Virus record (IMG/VR): IMGVR_UViG_3300034072_002211
Coordinates: 1-64,000 of that record
Direction: 5' to 3' (one strand)
Length of the DNA: 64,000 bases
DNA from: a virus
Notes under the pieces: generated by a model
Database searches by the model: none
What the model was told of the DNA's origin: nothing
Seen by the model: the letters and a program-made list of their open reading frames with translations, nothing else
Shown: one piece after another, positions 31,695 through 40,208 of the stretch
Numbering within the stretch: position 1 is the stretch's first letter
Layout of the letters: each line of letters begins with the position of its first letter
Program-made: the position numbers and the translations under genes

Positions 31695-32534
31695 TTATTC
31701 CAGATCCAGACCGGACCACTCTCTAAGAGCCGCTCGGCTAACGCCTTCAACGACTTTTGCCAAGTCGCAAGCATAGAGTCCCGCGCAGCTGAATCCGTTG
31801 AGTTCGACAATGCGAGGTCCTTCCGCAGTTAGCGCAACGTCACAGGTATAGGCAATGTCAACTTGCCACTCATGATCAGCTACCATTTGCGCCAAGTCCC
31901 AGCATTCCTGGGGCCAATCACGCCTGATGTCAAGCTTGCCATCCCAGCGATATTCGGATGCTGCGATAACTTGCTTGTCGGCAATCACAAAACGGAATTC
32001 ACCCTGGATATCAATACCAGGATTCACAAAGCACATGGTTTCATCCATGACACCAGAGAGCTTGTCTAGCGTCTCGATATCATGGTCGATTGTGCCATAC
32101 ATCATGCGCTGACCCGCAAAGGTCTTGAACCCACTATCGGGGCGCAGAAACAGCATGTTGGTATCGTGCTGATAGAATAGATCCCGGCGACGTTGCTTGA
32201 ACATCGCCCAGGTCATGAACACGCCGTCACGGTTGAGAAACCAGTAGATCGGCAAATTGCTCATGTAGGCGGAGGCACGAGTCCGCTCGTTTACACCCAG
32301 ATGCCCTGGCTGAAATCTTCCGTCGGGATTGACGGCTTTGACGAAGCTGTGTGATCCAAAAAGAATCGTGCATTCATCAGGTCGAGGAGCCACACTGGCG
32401 TAGGACCCGTCAGCGTTGCGTTCAACTCCGACAACTTCATAGCCTGCGGCTCGAATGGTATCGGGGAGGCCTCGCCTATCATGCGTGAGCCTTTCTAGGA
32501 TCTGATTGTCAAGAATCCAGGTAATGGGTGCCAT
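31695..32534 (-). CDS. ATP-grasp domain protein
   Basis: A 279-residue protein. The C-terminal half has ATP-grasp features: 'GIDIQGEFRFVIADKQVIAA', then 'VDIAYTCDVALT' and the metal-binding 'PRIVELNGFSCAGLY'. These enzymes join a carboxylate to an amine or thiol at the cost of ATP. The substrate is unknown; related phage proteins are known mainly by sequence. The ATG lies six bases after a -10 box. Confidence 0.75.
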   Translation of the reverse strand: MAPITWILDNQILERLTHDRRGLPDTIRAAGYEVVGVERNADGSYASVAPRPDECTILFGSHSFVKAVNPDGRFQPGHLGVNERTRASAYMSNLPIYWFLNRDGVFMTWAMFKQRRRDLFYQHDTNMLFLRPDSGFKTFAGQRMMYGTIDHDIETLDKLSGVMDETMCFVNPGIDIQGEFRFVIADKQVIAASEYRWDGKLDIRRDWPQECWDLAQMVADHEWQVDIAYTCDVALTAEGPRIVELNGFSCAGLYACDLAKVVEGVSRAALREWSGLDLE

Positions 32535-32540
32535 CCAATC

Positions 32541-32569
32541 ATATTAAGACTGGATAGCACCCAAGTCAA
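32541..32569 (-). promoter_or_regulatory. Sigma-70-like promoter of the ATP-grasp gene
   Basis: TTGACT, a 17-base spacer and TAATAT, then GATTGG and the ATG of the ATP-grasp gene. This is the same spacing as at cysS and coaE. Confidence 0.55.
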
Positions 32570-32574
32570 CCTGT

Positions 32575-32922
32575 TTAGGCTGCGCGACGAACGTCCTCGT
32601 CGTAAGCCTTCTCGAACGGCAATTCTGTCGAGATCTCAACATCGTCGCCGATCGCCTCCACGCTCATATTGGCCTGAGCCATAAGCGTGATCATCATTTT
32701 GCGGATCTGCTCCGACATCTTGATGACTTTGACGTCTGCGTCCATGGCCTGATCGCGTCGGATGCGATGTAGTTCATCCTTGGCGGCCCTGCGAGCCTCA
32801 TTGATGAACATACGAGTCACGACGTCCTCAACCACGTCTGTTCCGACGGGGGTTGGACCCATGAGCATTTCCGGCGCAATCTGGGTGAGATCCAGATTGA
32901 ACGAAACCTTGAACTTAGACAC
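32575..32922 (-). CDS. Hypothetical protein, 115 aa
   Basis: The start is set at GTG 32922, seven bases after GGGAG, which gives a natural N-terminus 'SKFKVSFNLDLTQIAPEM'. Residues 30-90 are helical and charged, with many Met. No family recognised. The bases from 32923 to 33094 hold no gene that I can support. Confidence 0.5.
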   Translation of the reverse strand: MSKFKVSFNLDLTQIAPEMLMGPTPVGTDVVEDVVTRMFINEARRAAKDELHRIRRDQAMDADVKVIKMSEQIRKMMITLMAQANMSVEAIGDDVEISTELPFEKAYDEDVRRAA

Positions 32923-33094
32923 TATCGATCTCCCTACTGGGACCTCCAATACGGAAAAGGGAGGTTGTTTAGGCATTTGGAGCGAACTCCATTAGGCCCT
33001 AGAGCCCTTTTCCGATCTGCGCCTAAGCAACGCAAATCGTTTAGCAGAATTGCGCCTACGCGCCAAGCGAAAATTGTCAAGAAATAACACACCC

Positions 33095-33439
33095 TTAAAT
33101 AAGGGCTGGACCACTTAGGGAAACGGTGTTGCTATGAAAGCACACAAAGAGTGGCATCTCGGGTTTGCTGTAGAGAGAATGTGGGCCCATTTTGAAATAC
33201 AGGGCCTCACGCACGTCTTTGAAAACAATGCGAATATAAGTGTGAACCTTGTGGTCGGCTGTTTGGGCTACCTCTTCCAACTGTGTTAGGTCCCAAGGGC
33301 TTTTACAGTTCTTGAAAAGCCATGCTTCGATGAAGCTGTAGAGGAGATCAACAGTCATTTTCTTGAGATGCGAAACCTCAAGGGTGACCGTAAACCCATC
33401 GGCCAGAGTCTTTTCGTGCGACTCTCTTAGCAAGTTCAT
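33095..33439 (-). CDS. FKL-related small protein, 114 aa
   Basis: The motif is internal here: 'TYIRIVFKDVREALYFKMG' at residues about 68-86, followed by 28 further residues. An earlier 'SFIEAWLFKNC' fits the 'W-L' element of the family. The ATG lies directly after a late-promoter-like ATAAATAA, so the mRNA may be leaderless. Unknown function. Confidence 0.55.
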   Translation of the reverse strand: MNLLRESHEKTLADGFTVTLEVSHLKKMTVDLLYSFIEAWLFKNCKSPWDLTQLEEVAQTADHKVHTYIRIVFKDVREALYFKMGPHSLYSKPEMPLFVCFHSNTVSLSGPALI

Positions 33440-33442
33440 CCC

Positions 33443-33450
33443 TTATTTAT
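33443..33450 (-). promoter_or_regulatory. Late-promoter-like box at the 33439 start
   Basis: ATAAATAA on the - strand ends three bases before the ATG. With the usual start 6-8 bases downstream, transcription would begin at or near the A of the start codon. Confidence 0.45.
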
Positions 33451-33488
33451 GAGCCGTGCTAGGGGTATAGCACGGCTCACAGGGTGGA

Positions 33489-34691
33489 TCACTCGCTTAG
33501 ACTGTTGTCCCGGTAATCAGACCAGCTCGCCCCTCCCCAGAGGTGCCGCATGGCATTGACCTTGCTCTGACTACCAAGCTGCGAGCCCACAAACTTGATG
33601 ATGTTGGCGTAAACGCCTTCTTCGCCCTCGTCCAAACGATCCCAGGCAGTGAACTTGAAGCCCTGGAGACCATCATTGACCTTGGTCACCTTCTCCGCGA
33701 ACTTCTTCTTGCTGCCGTTGAGGTTGTCGAACTCAGCCTGGACTTCCCAGAAGATGTCACTGGCCAGCTTCTTCAACCCGGTGAAGATGGTCTTGGCGAA
33801 GTCGTCGCTAGCCTTGACTAGATCCTCGGGCAGGAAGGGCTTTGCATCATCCAGCTTCTCGTCCACAATGAGACGGATCACATCCTTCTCATGGGTCAAG
33901 TGCTCAAGCGTCTTGTGGAGTAGCGAATACCACTCGCCCTTCAACTTGAGCATGGTGCCATCGGGCCAACGCAGAACGTCGCCTTCTTCACCCTCGATTG
34001 CTCGGATCTCTTCAATCATCTCCTCGTCCAGGCCATCCTGGAGAGAAGAGAACGAGCAGCAAGGAATGCCATAAGCGGCTGCTTCTTCCTTGAGCTCAGG
34101 TGCATCCATGTATTCACCGGTGGTGTTGTCACGGATTGCGGTGAGAACCAGCTGAGTCACAGGATAGTCGATGACGATCCGCTGAATACGAGAGCACCAC
34201 TCAAAGATTGGAGTCTTGCCTTGGCTCATCCAATACTTGCAGAACTCGTGATACTCAACACGGTCCTTGGCCCACTCGTCAACGGGCGCAGCCACGCCAG
34301 TGAGGCCCATCTTAGTGCAGAAGCGCACCTGACCCTTGATCAACAGAGGCGTGATCATAGATCCGTCTAGCTTCTTGAAGCGACGGTAGGGCTTGGACCA
34401 GTCCACATTCTCAGGAAGCGTTTCGTTGCGCTCACCGAGGTTGAAGAACTTGTGATACTTGCGAGCAAGGACCTTGCCAGTGGCCGTGTCAAACGTGATG
34501 CCGCGGCATTCACGCAGGAGCGCCGTCCGGCGATCGGTCACAGGTGGGAAGGTGTCCTCGAAGTTGACCAGATAGTTGACGACCGTGTAGCCGTGCTCTT
34601 CGTCAACCTTGACCACGAACTCTTCACGGCCCTCAATGGCCTCAAGGATTTCACTCAAGTGAGTGATCGTGGGAAACTGATAGTGAGTCAT
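33489..34691 (-). CDS. RNA ligase, T4 Rnl1 type
   Basis: A 400-residue ligase. Motif I is 'KLDGS' with lysine K107 as the expected AMP-accepting residue; the T4 enzyme uses K99. 'ARKYHKFFNLGE' just before it is typical of Rnl1, and 'TPIFEWCSRIQRIVIDY' and 'LKLKGEWYSLLH' fit the later nucleotidyl-transferase motifs. Rnl1 seals broken anticodon loops made by host tRNA-cutting defence enzymes. With the Pnkp-like gene (22294) it would complete an RNA-repair pathway. Confidence 0.93.
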   Translation of the reverse strand: MTHYQFPTITHLSEILEAIEGREEFVVKVDEEHGYTVVNYLVNFEDTFPPVTDRRTALLRECRGITFDTATGKVLARKYHKFFNLGERNETLPENVDWSKPYRRFKKLDGSMITPLLIKGQVRFCTKMGLTGVAAPVDEWAKDRVEYHEFCKYWMSQGKTPIFEWCSRIQRIVIDYPVTQLVLTAIRDNTTGEYMDAPELKEEAAAYGIPCCSFSSLQDGLDEEMIEEIRAIEGEEGDVLRWPDGTMLKLKGEWYSLLHKTLEHLTHEKDVIRLIVDEKLDDAKPFLPEDLVKASDDFAKTIFTGLKKLASDIFWEVQAEFDNLNGSKKKFAEKVTKVNDGLQGFKFTAWDRLDEGEEGVYANIIKFVGSQLGSQSKVNAMRHLWGGASWSDYRDNSLSE

Positions 34692-34736
34692 AGGTGGCCC
34701 CTGGGCAGAAATCGATCTGCGGCAGATTAGGACTAA

Positions 34737-34760
34737 GCAGGGAGCGCGATGGCTCCCTGC
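34737..34760 (-). terminator. 9-bp hairpin after the 34781 gene
   Basis: A perfect 9-bp stem (GCAGGGAGC/GCTCCCTGC) lies 21 bases after the 34781 stop. No T-run. It may end or protect the clpP transcript. Confidence 0.5.
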
Positions 34761-34780
34761 GTCTCAGGCCACGGTTAGGA

Positions 34781-35398
34781 TTACTTGATTGTCACTCGGA
34801 AACGGCGGATGTAATCTTCCACGTTCCCAAGGGCTGTCGCATTGTTGCTCAGGACGCGGAGATAGAGATCATCCCCATCCTTCAGCAACCCACCGGGGCC
34901 GTCTATTGCGGTGCCGGGACCCACATAAGCGACAAATACCTCATCAGCCGGAATGGCATCGCCCACATAAACAGCAATGCCGCCAATAGCAACGCCTTTC
35001 TTTTCCCAGCGACCCACGGTCTCCTGAGGGACCGACTGGAAGCCATTAGAGCCGATAGCCGTATAGGCATCCTCTAGCTTTTGGTAGACATCGCGACCCA
35101 TGAGAATCACATTGCCAGAGCCACGGCGCGAGCAAGAAGCAATAGTGTTGCCGTAGCGCATTGCCTGGATCAGGATACCAGCAAAGACCTCCGGGACCTG
35201 TTTACCATCAGTATCAACCTCATGGTCGATAACAGAACCAACCGCTAGGAGAACGTCTTCGGCTTCCTCCACGCTGGCCACCAGTTGGCAGTCAGCGGGA
35301 GTTACCTTCTCCATCTTGATAGCAATCCCACTTGCGGTCGCGCTCACGCGGACCTCGTAGGAAACATTGCCATGAATGGTGGGGAACAGCGGGCTCAC
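34781..35398 (-). CDS. Hypothetical protein, possible capsid-like fold
   Basis: A 205-residue soluble protein. The stretch '[20 protein letters not shown]' recalls the 'RRG-x-G-N' region of T4-type major capsid proteins. The C-terminus is beta-rich ('[10 protein letters not shown]', '[10 protein letters not shown]'). It is far shorter than gp23 (about 520 residues). It follows clpP with an ATGA overlap. The capsid similarity is weak and could be chance. Confidence 0.5.
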   Translation of the reverse strand: MSPLFPTIHGNVSYEVRVSATASGIAIKMEKVTPADCQLVASVEEAEDVLLAVGSVIDHEVDTDGKQVPEVFAGILIQAMRYGNTIASCSRRGSGNVILMGRDVYQKLEDAYTAIGSNGFQSVPQETVGRWEKKGVAIGGIAVYVGDAIPADEVFVAYVGPGTAIDGPGGLLKDGDDLYLRVLSNNATALGNVEDYIRRFRVTIK

Positions 35399-36015
35399 GG
35401 ACGGTGCTCGATGACCTTGTCGCCGAGACCCATCGCGACTGCTTCTTCAGCCGAGAGGAAAGTGTCGAACTTCATGCTCTCGAACATCTCCTCGTAGGTC
35501 TTGCCGGCGGTGTTGTGGCGCACGTAGAGCTCAGTGAGGCGCTGGTTGATGCGCTCCGACTCTTCGAACGAACGCTTGGCATCCTCGAACTGCAGGGCCT
35601 GGACGTGGACCGAACCGCTGGTGCCACGAGTGCCCGACGACACGCGATGAATCATGGTGCGCGACTCGGGAAGCAGGTAACGCTTGCCAGCAGCACCCGC
35701 CTGGGCCAGGAACGAACCCATCGAGCAAGCCTGACCCATGACCAACGTGGCCACGTCCGGCTTGATGAAGCGCATGGTGTCATAGATTGCCAGACCGGCA
35801 GTCACCGCGCCACCCGGCGAGTTGATGTAGAGCCAGATGTCCTTGGTGGGATCCTCGGACTCGAGGAACAGAAGCTGGGCGCAAACAATCTGCGCCATGT
35901 GGTCTTCAACCTCGCCATTGAGGAACACGATGCGCTCCTTGAGCAGGCGCGAGTAGATGTCGTAAGCGCGCTCGCCGCGACCCGTCGTCTCAATGACCGT
36001 TGGAACCAGTGCCAT
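35395..36015 (-). CDS. clpP: ClpP-like serine protease
   Basis: A 206-residue ClpP with the complete triad: S98 in '[10 protein letters not shown]', H123 in '[10 protein letters not shown]' and D184 in '[11 protein letters not shown]'. '[19 protein letters not shown]' forms the conserved oxyanion region. Length and motifs match bacterial ClpP, so it should form a 14-mer with host Clp ATPases. A phage ClpP could process virion proteins or redirect host proteolysis. AAGGAG precedes the ATG. Confidence 0.95.
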   Translation of the reverse strand: MALVPTVIETTGRGERAYDIYSRLLKERIVFLNGEVEDHMAQIVCAQLLFLESEDPTKDIWLYINSPGGAVTAGLAIYDTMRFIKPDVATLVMGQACSMGSFLAQAGAAGKRYLLPESRTMIHRVSSGTRGTSGSVHVQALQFEDAKRSFEESERINQRLTELYVRHNTAGKTYEEMFESMKFDTFLSAEEAVAMGLGDKVIEHRP

Positions 36016-36082
36016 AAACCGAAAACTCCTTGCGTTACTTCACCGTGTTACAACCAGTAGAACACCAGCTGCAATATTCTTG

Positions 36083-36394
36083 TCACATATTTTCGTAGGC
36101 CTGATGACCGCCGCGAAGCTTGAACATCAGCGCATCATTCTTGTCCTCAAACCGCACGACCATGACGTGGTCGTTGGTCTTACCTCGGGGGCTCTGATAG
36201 TTGTAGGTAGCCCAGCGGCCGGGGCAGTTCTCGTTGAGCCACTGCTCGACCTTCCTAGGGGCATCGTATGCGTCCGGAACAACAAATTGCGTCCGAACCC
36301 AGTCGAGGTTCATTGGGCCCAAGTGCGACTTGCGGAACAATGCTTCAGTGGGGATCTCGAAATCAGTGAACTTGAGACTTGCTGGCTTTTCCAT
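36083..36394 (-). CDS. FKL-family small protein, 103 aa
   Basis: ATG 36394 is preferred to the upstream GTG 36421 because GGA lies six bases before it. The protein contains 'RKVEQWLNENCPGRW' and 'VMVVRFEDKNDALMFKLRGG', both elements of the FKL family in nearly ideal form. It ends nine residues after the motif. A strong terminator lies upstream, so it has its own promoter or is read through. Unknown function. Confidence 0.65.
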   Translation of the reverse strand: MEKPASLKFTDFEIPTEALFRKSHLGPMNLDWVRTQFVVPDAYDAPRKVEQWLNENCPGRWATYNYQSPRGKTNDHVMVVRFEDKNDALMFKLRGGHQAYENM

Positions 36395-36440
36395 ACGTCC
36401 AGCATATGGCGAGTCGCTCACCAGAGTCTATATTGGTGAC

Positions 36441-36466
36441 AAAAAAGAGCCCCGCAGAGCGGGGCT
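36441..36466 (-). terminator. Strong factor-independent terminator
   Basis: An 8-bp GC-rich stem (AGCCCCGC/GCGGGGCT), a 3-base loop and then C plus six T on the - strand. It ends the transcript of the 36489, 36644 and 36972 genes. Confidence 0.9.
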
Positions 36467-36488
36467 AGTTGGCAGCAAACACAAGGAG

Positions 36489-36644
36489 TTAAAGCGTTAT
36501 CCCAGCCCCAGCGAGCAGCTTCTGAGGGTCAAGCGTAGGGTCCTGTTGCGCGGCTTTAGTCACAACATGCTGAACAACGTCGCCGTTCTCAGGCTTGTAA
36601 TCACGGAGGATGCGAAGAACTTTCAGGAGGGTTGGTTTATGCAT
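36489..36644 (-). CDS. Small helical protein, 51 aa
   Basis: A 51-codon gene read from the sequence. It starts 'MHKPTLLKVLRILRDYKPEN', passes 'DVVQHVVTKAAQQDP' and ends 'LLAGAGITL'. Its ATG overlaps the TAA of the 36644 gene (TAATG), and a strong terminator follows 22 bases later. The translational coupling and position argue for a real gene. Unknown function. Confidence 0.55.
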   Translation of the reverse strand: MHKPTLLKVLRILRDYKPENGDVVQHVVTKAAQQDPTLDPQKLLAGAGITL

Positions 36645-36925
36645 TAGAATGCCGTCAGCGTTTGCTCACAACGCTCTTCAGCAACTTCTCTCGCCAGGCG
36701 ACCTTTATTGGGGTAGGCGTGAAGCTTGGGATAAGAGCCCATTTCCTTAAAATAGGCAATTCCTCGCTCGGTACACGCCGCGACTGAATCTTCAGTTTCG
36801 TTCGGTTCTGGCTCTGCGGCTTTTGCCTGGCTCGTCACCGGAGATGTCTTTTGGCCAGCTTCGTGATTGCTGGCTACTATTGCGAGCAGAACTAGTCCGC
36901 CCACAATCCAAGCAGCTTTCTTCAT
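36644..36925 (-). CDS. Exported or membrane-anchored small protein, 93 aa
   Basis: ATG 36925 is chosen because GGAAG lies six bases upstream and it gives a clean signal or anchor ('MKKAAWIVGGLVLLAIVA'). The mature part has an acidic linker and a domain with two Cys ('ACTERGIAYFKEMGSYPKL', then 'ERCEQTL'). It is probably periplasmic or inner-membrane anchored. Unknown function. Confidence 0.6.
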   Translation of the reverse strand: MKKAAWIVGGLVLLAIVASNHEAGQKTSPVTSQAKAAEPEPNETEDSVAACTERGIAYFKEMGSYPKLHAYPNKGRLAREVAEERCEQTLTAF

Positions 36926-36971
36926 GCTACACTTCCGATCTATGGGGAGGGCCGGAGCCCTCCCCGAAGCC

Positions 36972-38258
36972 TTACGCCGCCTGGCGCTCGTCTTCCTTGA
37001 CATAGTAGGCCGTCATGCCGAACGGCGCCACAATGCTGGTGTTGCCGTGGACGATGAAGAGGGTATCGCAATAGTCCTCTTCGCCCCACGTGCCGCACGG
37101 ATAGCCGTCCGTGAACATCACGAACTTCTTGGGCTCGATGCTGTCACCGATGCCCTCGATGTCGCCGAAGCCATAGCCGGCCGGATCGCGCATGAACTCC
37201 CAGTTGCACTCGAACATGGTGCCACCGCCGCCCTTGGGCTCGTAGTCCATGATCTCGTCGATGTTGTTGTGCGTGAACACCTTGGGGTTATAGACCTGCG
37301 TGTCGAACGTCCAGAGCGTCAGCTTGAAGTCGTCGAACGTCTCCATGATGCCCTTGGTCTCCGAGAGGAAGTCCCGCAGCATCTGGTCGGTCATGGAGCC
37401 CGAGGTGTCGATGCAGACCGCAACGTCCACCGTGTCCTTGAAGTTCTGACCGGGCAGGATGACCGAGGCACCGCCGCCCACGCCCCACGAACGCTTGCTC
37501 GGGCGGTTGAACGTGTAGTCGTCCTTGATCGAGCTCTGGATGTGCATTTCCAGCAGCGTCCGCCAGTCCATGATCGGGTTGGTGAACGCGTCGATGAGCC
37601 GCTTGACACCCGCGGGAACCTTGCCGGCGCCGACCGCCTGGGCCGCGTTGATCACAGCCGCCTTGATCTCGTTGCGGATCTTCTGCTTGTCCTCTTCGGT
37701 CAGCTGGGGAGGTCCGTCGGGGCCGCCCTGGACCGTGACCGTGATGGTCTTGCCGCCGCCCTGGCCGTCACCGTCGTCGCCGTCCGAGCCGTCCATTTCC
37801 AGGTGCTCGTCGAGCGTCATCTGGATCTTGGCCTGGTTCTGCTCCAGCAGGCGGTAGACTTCCTCGGAGGTCATCTCGTCGGTGTACTTGTCGTCGTAGA
37901 GGCCGCCCTTGGGCATGTCGCCCAGCTTCTCCTTGACGAGGGTGTAGTTGACGATGTAGTCGTTCGCCATGTTCCAGAGCTTGTGCTCGCGCGAACCCTT
38001 ACGACCGAGGTGGTCGTAGACGCAGTGCATGACTTCGTGACCGATAAGGAAGAGCAGCTCTTCCTGGGTCAGCGACTTGATGAACTCGCGATTGTAATAG
38101 AGCTTGCGGCCGTCCGTGGCAGCAGTCTTACACCACTTGGTGGCGTCGACCAGTTCCATGCGGGTCGCGAGGTTGCCGAAGAACGGCTGGTTGAAGAGAA
38201 GCCCCACTCGGGCCTGGACGATGGCCTGAACCACCGGATCCGACATATTCGCTGCCAT
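36972..38258 (-). CDS. VWA-domain/HExxH metallopeptidase-like protein
   Basis: A 428-residue protein. The N-terminal half carries 'LIGHEVMHCVYDH', an HExxH zinc motif (H74, E75, H78). The C-terminal half is a von Willebrand A-like domain with the metal site 'CIDTSGSM' and a later 'FVMFTDGYPCGTW'. This is the layout of predicted metallopeptidase/VWA proteins that partner MoxR ATPases. ATG 38258 is chosen for its AAGGAAGGA site; an ATG at 38288 overlaps the -10 box. A Gly/Asp-rich linker separates the domains. Its partner is the next upstream gene. Confidence 0.85.
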   Translation of the reverse strand: MAANMSDPVVQAIVQARVGLLFNQPFFGNLATRMELVDATKWCKTAATDGRKLYYNREFIKSLTQEELLFLIGHEVMHCVYDHLGRKGSREHKLWNMANDYIVNYTLVKEKLGDMPKGGLYDDKYTDEMTSEEVYRLLEQNQAKIQMTLDEHLEMDGSDGDDGDGQGGGKTITVTVQGGPDGPPQLTEEDKQKIRNEIKAAVINAAQAVGAGKVPAGVKRLIDAFTNPIMDWRTLLEMHIQSSIKDDYTFNRPSKRSWGVGGGASVILPGQNFKDTVDVAVCIDTSGSMTDQMLRDFLSETKGIMETFDDFKLTLWTFDTQVYNPKVFTHNNIDEIMDYEPKGGGGTMFECNWEFMRDPAGYGFGDIEGIGDSIEPKKFVMFTDGYPCGTWGEEDYCDTLFIVHGNTSIVAPFGMTAYYVKEDERQAA

Positions 38259-38286
38259 GAGATCCTTCCTTGTTGTTCTGCCCGCC

Positions 38287-38314
38287 ATTATAGCGGACTG
38301 CCCCTGCGTGTCAA
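38287..38314 (-). promoter_or_regulatory. Consensus sigma-70 promoter of the VWA gene
   Basis: Perfect TTGACA and TATAAT boxes with a 16-base spacer, 29 bases upstream of ATG 38258. This is the best promoter in the window and implies recognition by unmodified host RNA polymerase. Confidence 0.8.
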
Positions 38315-38362
38315 CTATTTAGGTGACGCGGGTGGAGCGAAAACTACTCGCCGTTCGCCTGT

Positions 38363-38399
38363 AAAATGAAGGGGCGGCACGTTGCCGCACCGCCCCTTC
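38363..38399 (-). terminator. Terminator after the MoxR gene
   Basis: A perfect 10-bp GC-rich stem (38368-38377 with 38390-38399) is followed on the - strand by ATTTTAC. It separates moxR from the VWA promoter. Confidence 0.75.
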
Positions 38400-38427
38400 C
38401 CCGTTAGGCCACGGGAGCCGTAGCGCA

Positions 38428-39627
38428 TCAGGCCTGCAGGATGAGGTCCTGATACTTGTCCGAGAATTCGTCCCAGTTCTTCATGCCCGACGGGTCGAAC
38501 TGGATCCGGAAGATCGCCAGCGCCGTCCGCGAGCCCATGATGACCATTTCCGACTGGAAGTTCTTCATCATGAAGCCGAGGAAGTTGTCCACGTTGGCCG
38601 AGAACTTCTTCTTGTCCTCCGCCTTGGCGCCCTTCGCCGAGGAATTCTCGTAGCGGTCCTTCAGCTCGTAGCAGAGCGCCGTGGTCAGCGCATACATCAG
38701 GCTGATGTCCGCGCCCTTCTTCAGGTCCGTCACGCGACCCTCGAGGATGTCGCTGGCGTCCGGCAGGCTGGCCGCGTTCTTGCGATATTCCAGGAACTTG
38801 ACCGCGATGCCGTCACCGACCGAGCCGGCGATCAGGCCCATCTGGACCATTTCCGGAATGTTCGGGTCGCCGCGCAGAATGTCGGAGACCATTTCCCAGG
38901 AACGCGGGGTCGGGAAGCCGCGCGACGCGCTGGTCGCCTCGAACTGGAACAGCTCGTGCTTGAAAGCGGTCAGGTAGCCGACGACCGCCTGGTGGAAGCC
39001 GGTCTGGAGCGCGAAGGTCTGGAAGTCCTCGAAGTCCACGCGCATCTCGATGTGCGTGAAGCGATTCTGGAGCGGGGTCGGCATCTTGAAGGTCGCGCCC
39101 TTGTCCGTCTCGCGGTTACCGGCCGCCATCACGATCACGTTGTCGGGAACGTAATATTCGCCGAGCGCGCCGTCGAGAACGAGCTGGTAGGAGCCGGCCT
39201 GGACCGAAGGAGCAGCGTTGGGCAGCTCGTCCAGCAGGATGATCGCGCCGTCATATTCCTTGCCGAACTGGTCGGTCACGGTCGCGGTGCGCTTGCCTTC
39301 ATCGCGCTTCGGCAGCAGAGCCGGGATGGCCCACTCCACGAACGCCTTGCCGTCGTCCGACTTGAACGGAACCGGGATACCGCGAAGGTCGGTCGGCTCC
39401 ATCTGGGTGAGGCGAATATCGATGAGCTTGAAGTTCAGCTCGTCGGCGACCTGCTCGACGACCGACGACTTCGCAATGCCCGGCGCACCCCAGACGAAAA
39501 GACCACGGCGCTTCTTGCCGCGCTTTGCGTTCTCGAGGTTCACATTCACCATGTGCTTGATCGCGATCGCTGCTTCCGACGGCTTCAGCGTCAGCGAGTC
39601 GATACGCGAGGAACCCTTCTTGCTCAT
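38428..39627 (-). CDS. MoxR-type AAA+ ATPase
   Basis: A 399-residue ATPase with Walker A 'GAPGIAKSS', Walker B 'IILLDELPNA' and sensor-like 'VIVMAAGNRETD', all typical of MoxR proteins. These act as chaperones that remodel or insert cofactors into VWA-domain partners. The start is ATG 39627, seven bases after AAGGAG. MoxR and the VWA protein are transcribed separately but in series. Confidence 0.92.
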   Translation of the reverse strand: MSKKGSSRIDSLTLKPSEAAIAIKHMVNVNLENAKRGKKRRGLFVWGAPGIAKSSVVEQVADELNFKLIDIRLTQMEPTDLRGIPVPFKSDDGKAFVEWAIPALLPKRDEGKRTATVTDQFGKEYDGAIILLDELPNAAPSVQAGSYQLVLDGALGEYYVPDNVIVMAAGNRETDKGATFKMPTPLQNRFTHIEMRVDFEDFQTFALQTGFHQAVVGYLTAFKHELFQFEATSASRGFPTPRSWEMVSDILRGDPNIPEMVQMGLIAGSVGDGIAVKFLEYRKNAASLPDASDILEGRVTDLKKGADISLMYALTTALCYELKDRYENSSAKGAKAEDKKKFSANVDNFLGFMMKNFQSEMVIMGSRTALAIFRIQFDPSGMKNWDEFSDKYQDLILQA

Positions 39628-39733
39628 TTGAACTCCTTTGTTTGGCCTAACGGTCTGTAAAACCACAACCACCAATAGCACCGAGGAAAAAGGTGTCAAC
39701 CAACTTTTTCTGGGCCTTGGTGAGGAATTGCTT

Positions 39734-39763
39734 CCCCCGCCGCTGTCCTGTGGTTAGCGGGGG
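39734..39763 (-). terminator. GC hairpin after the 39813 gene
   Basis: A 7-bp stem (CCCCCGC/GCGGGGG) with a 16-base loop lies in the 185-base gap between the 39813 and MoxR genes. Otherwise the gap holds a weak TTGACA/TATTGG element (39672-39699) that could drive moxR. Confidence 0.45.
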
Positions 39764-39812
39764 CGAATCAAACTCGCAATATAGAAAATGCACCAAAGGT
39801 AAGATTTTTGGG

Positions 39813-40208
39813 TCAGCCCTCGAAAGCTGTGAGCAGAATGTCCAAGTCACCTACTAGCTTGGCTCGCATGGCCAGGTCGGCCTCAAAGAATGTAATCTCG
39901 ATAGGGAGAAAGTTGGTCGCATACCATGGCATGGTGCATTTGCGATCCAAGTACAATATATGACGGCTAGAAAAAGTCGTCTGATCAGGGAACGTCACCA
40001 CAAACTTCTTGAAGAAGCTGCTCATGATAGCCAGACCACCCTGACTCAGCTGAAGCCCATGCTTGTGCTCGTTGCCGTTTCGGAAATTCACAAACATCAT
40101 GCGGATGACTTCTTCATCCGTCATGCCAGGGATTTCACTCGCGTGCTTTACCGGCTTGGCGTCGTTGGCCTTCCGGATTGCGGCAACAATGGGATAGTGG
40201 ATGCTCAC
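39813..40208 (-). CDS. Conserved T4-like phage protein, 131 aa
   Basis: The pattern 'GLQLSQGGLAIMSSFFKKF' then 'SSRHILYLDRKCTMPWY', 'IEITFFEADLAMRAKL' and 'GDLDILL' is one I recognise as widespread but uncharacterised in T4-like phages. It carries a variant of the C-terminal F-x-x-x-x-A-x-x-x-K-L motif. It overlaps the 40205 gene by ATGA. Unknown function. Confidence 0.65.
   Translation of the reverse strand: MSIHYPIVAAIRKANDAKPVKHASEIPGMTDEEVIRMMFVNFRNGNEHKHGLQLSQGGLAIMSSFFKKFVVTFPDQTTFSSRHILYLDRKCTMPWYATNFLPIEITFFEADLAMRAKLVGDLDILLTAFEG

Noticed and set aside
33092-33105. Palindrome CCCTTAAATAAGGG as an operator
   Set aside because: It overlaps the stop region of the 33095 gene, is short and has no repeat at other promoters; a weak terminator or chance is as likely.
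36867-38369. 500-codon frame opposite the VWA/metallopeptidase gene
   Set aside because: Shadow of a GC-rich gene; the opposite strand carries clear HExxH and VWA motifs, a promoter and a ribosome site.
39647-39850. Possible 67-codon gene on the - strand
   Set aside because: It overlaps the end of the 39813 gene, contains a GC-rich hairpin and has no ribosome site.
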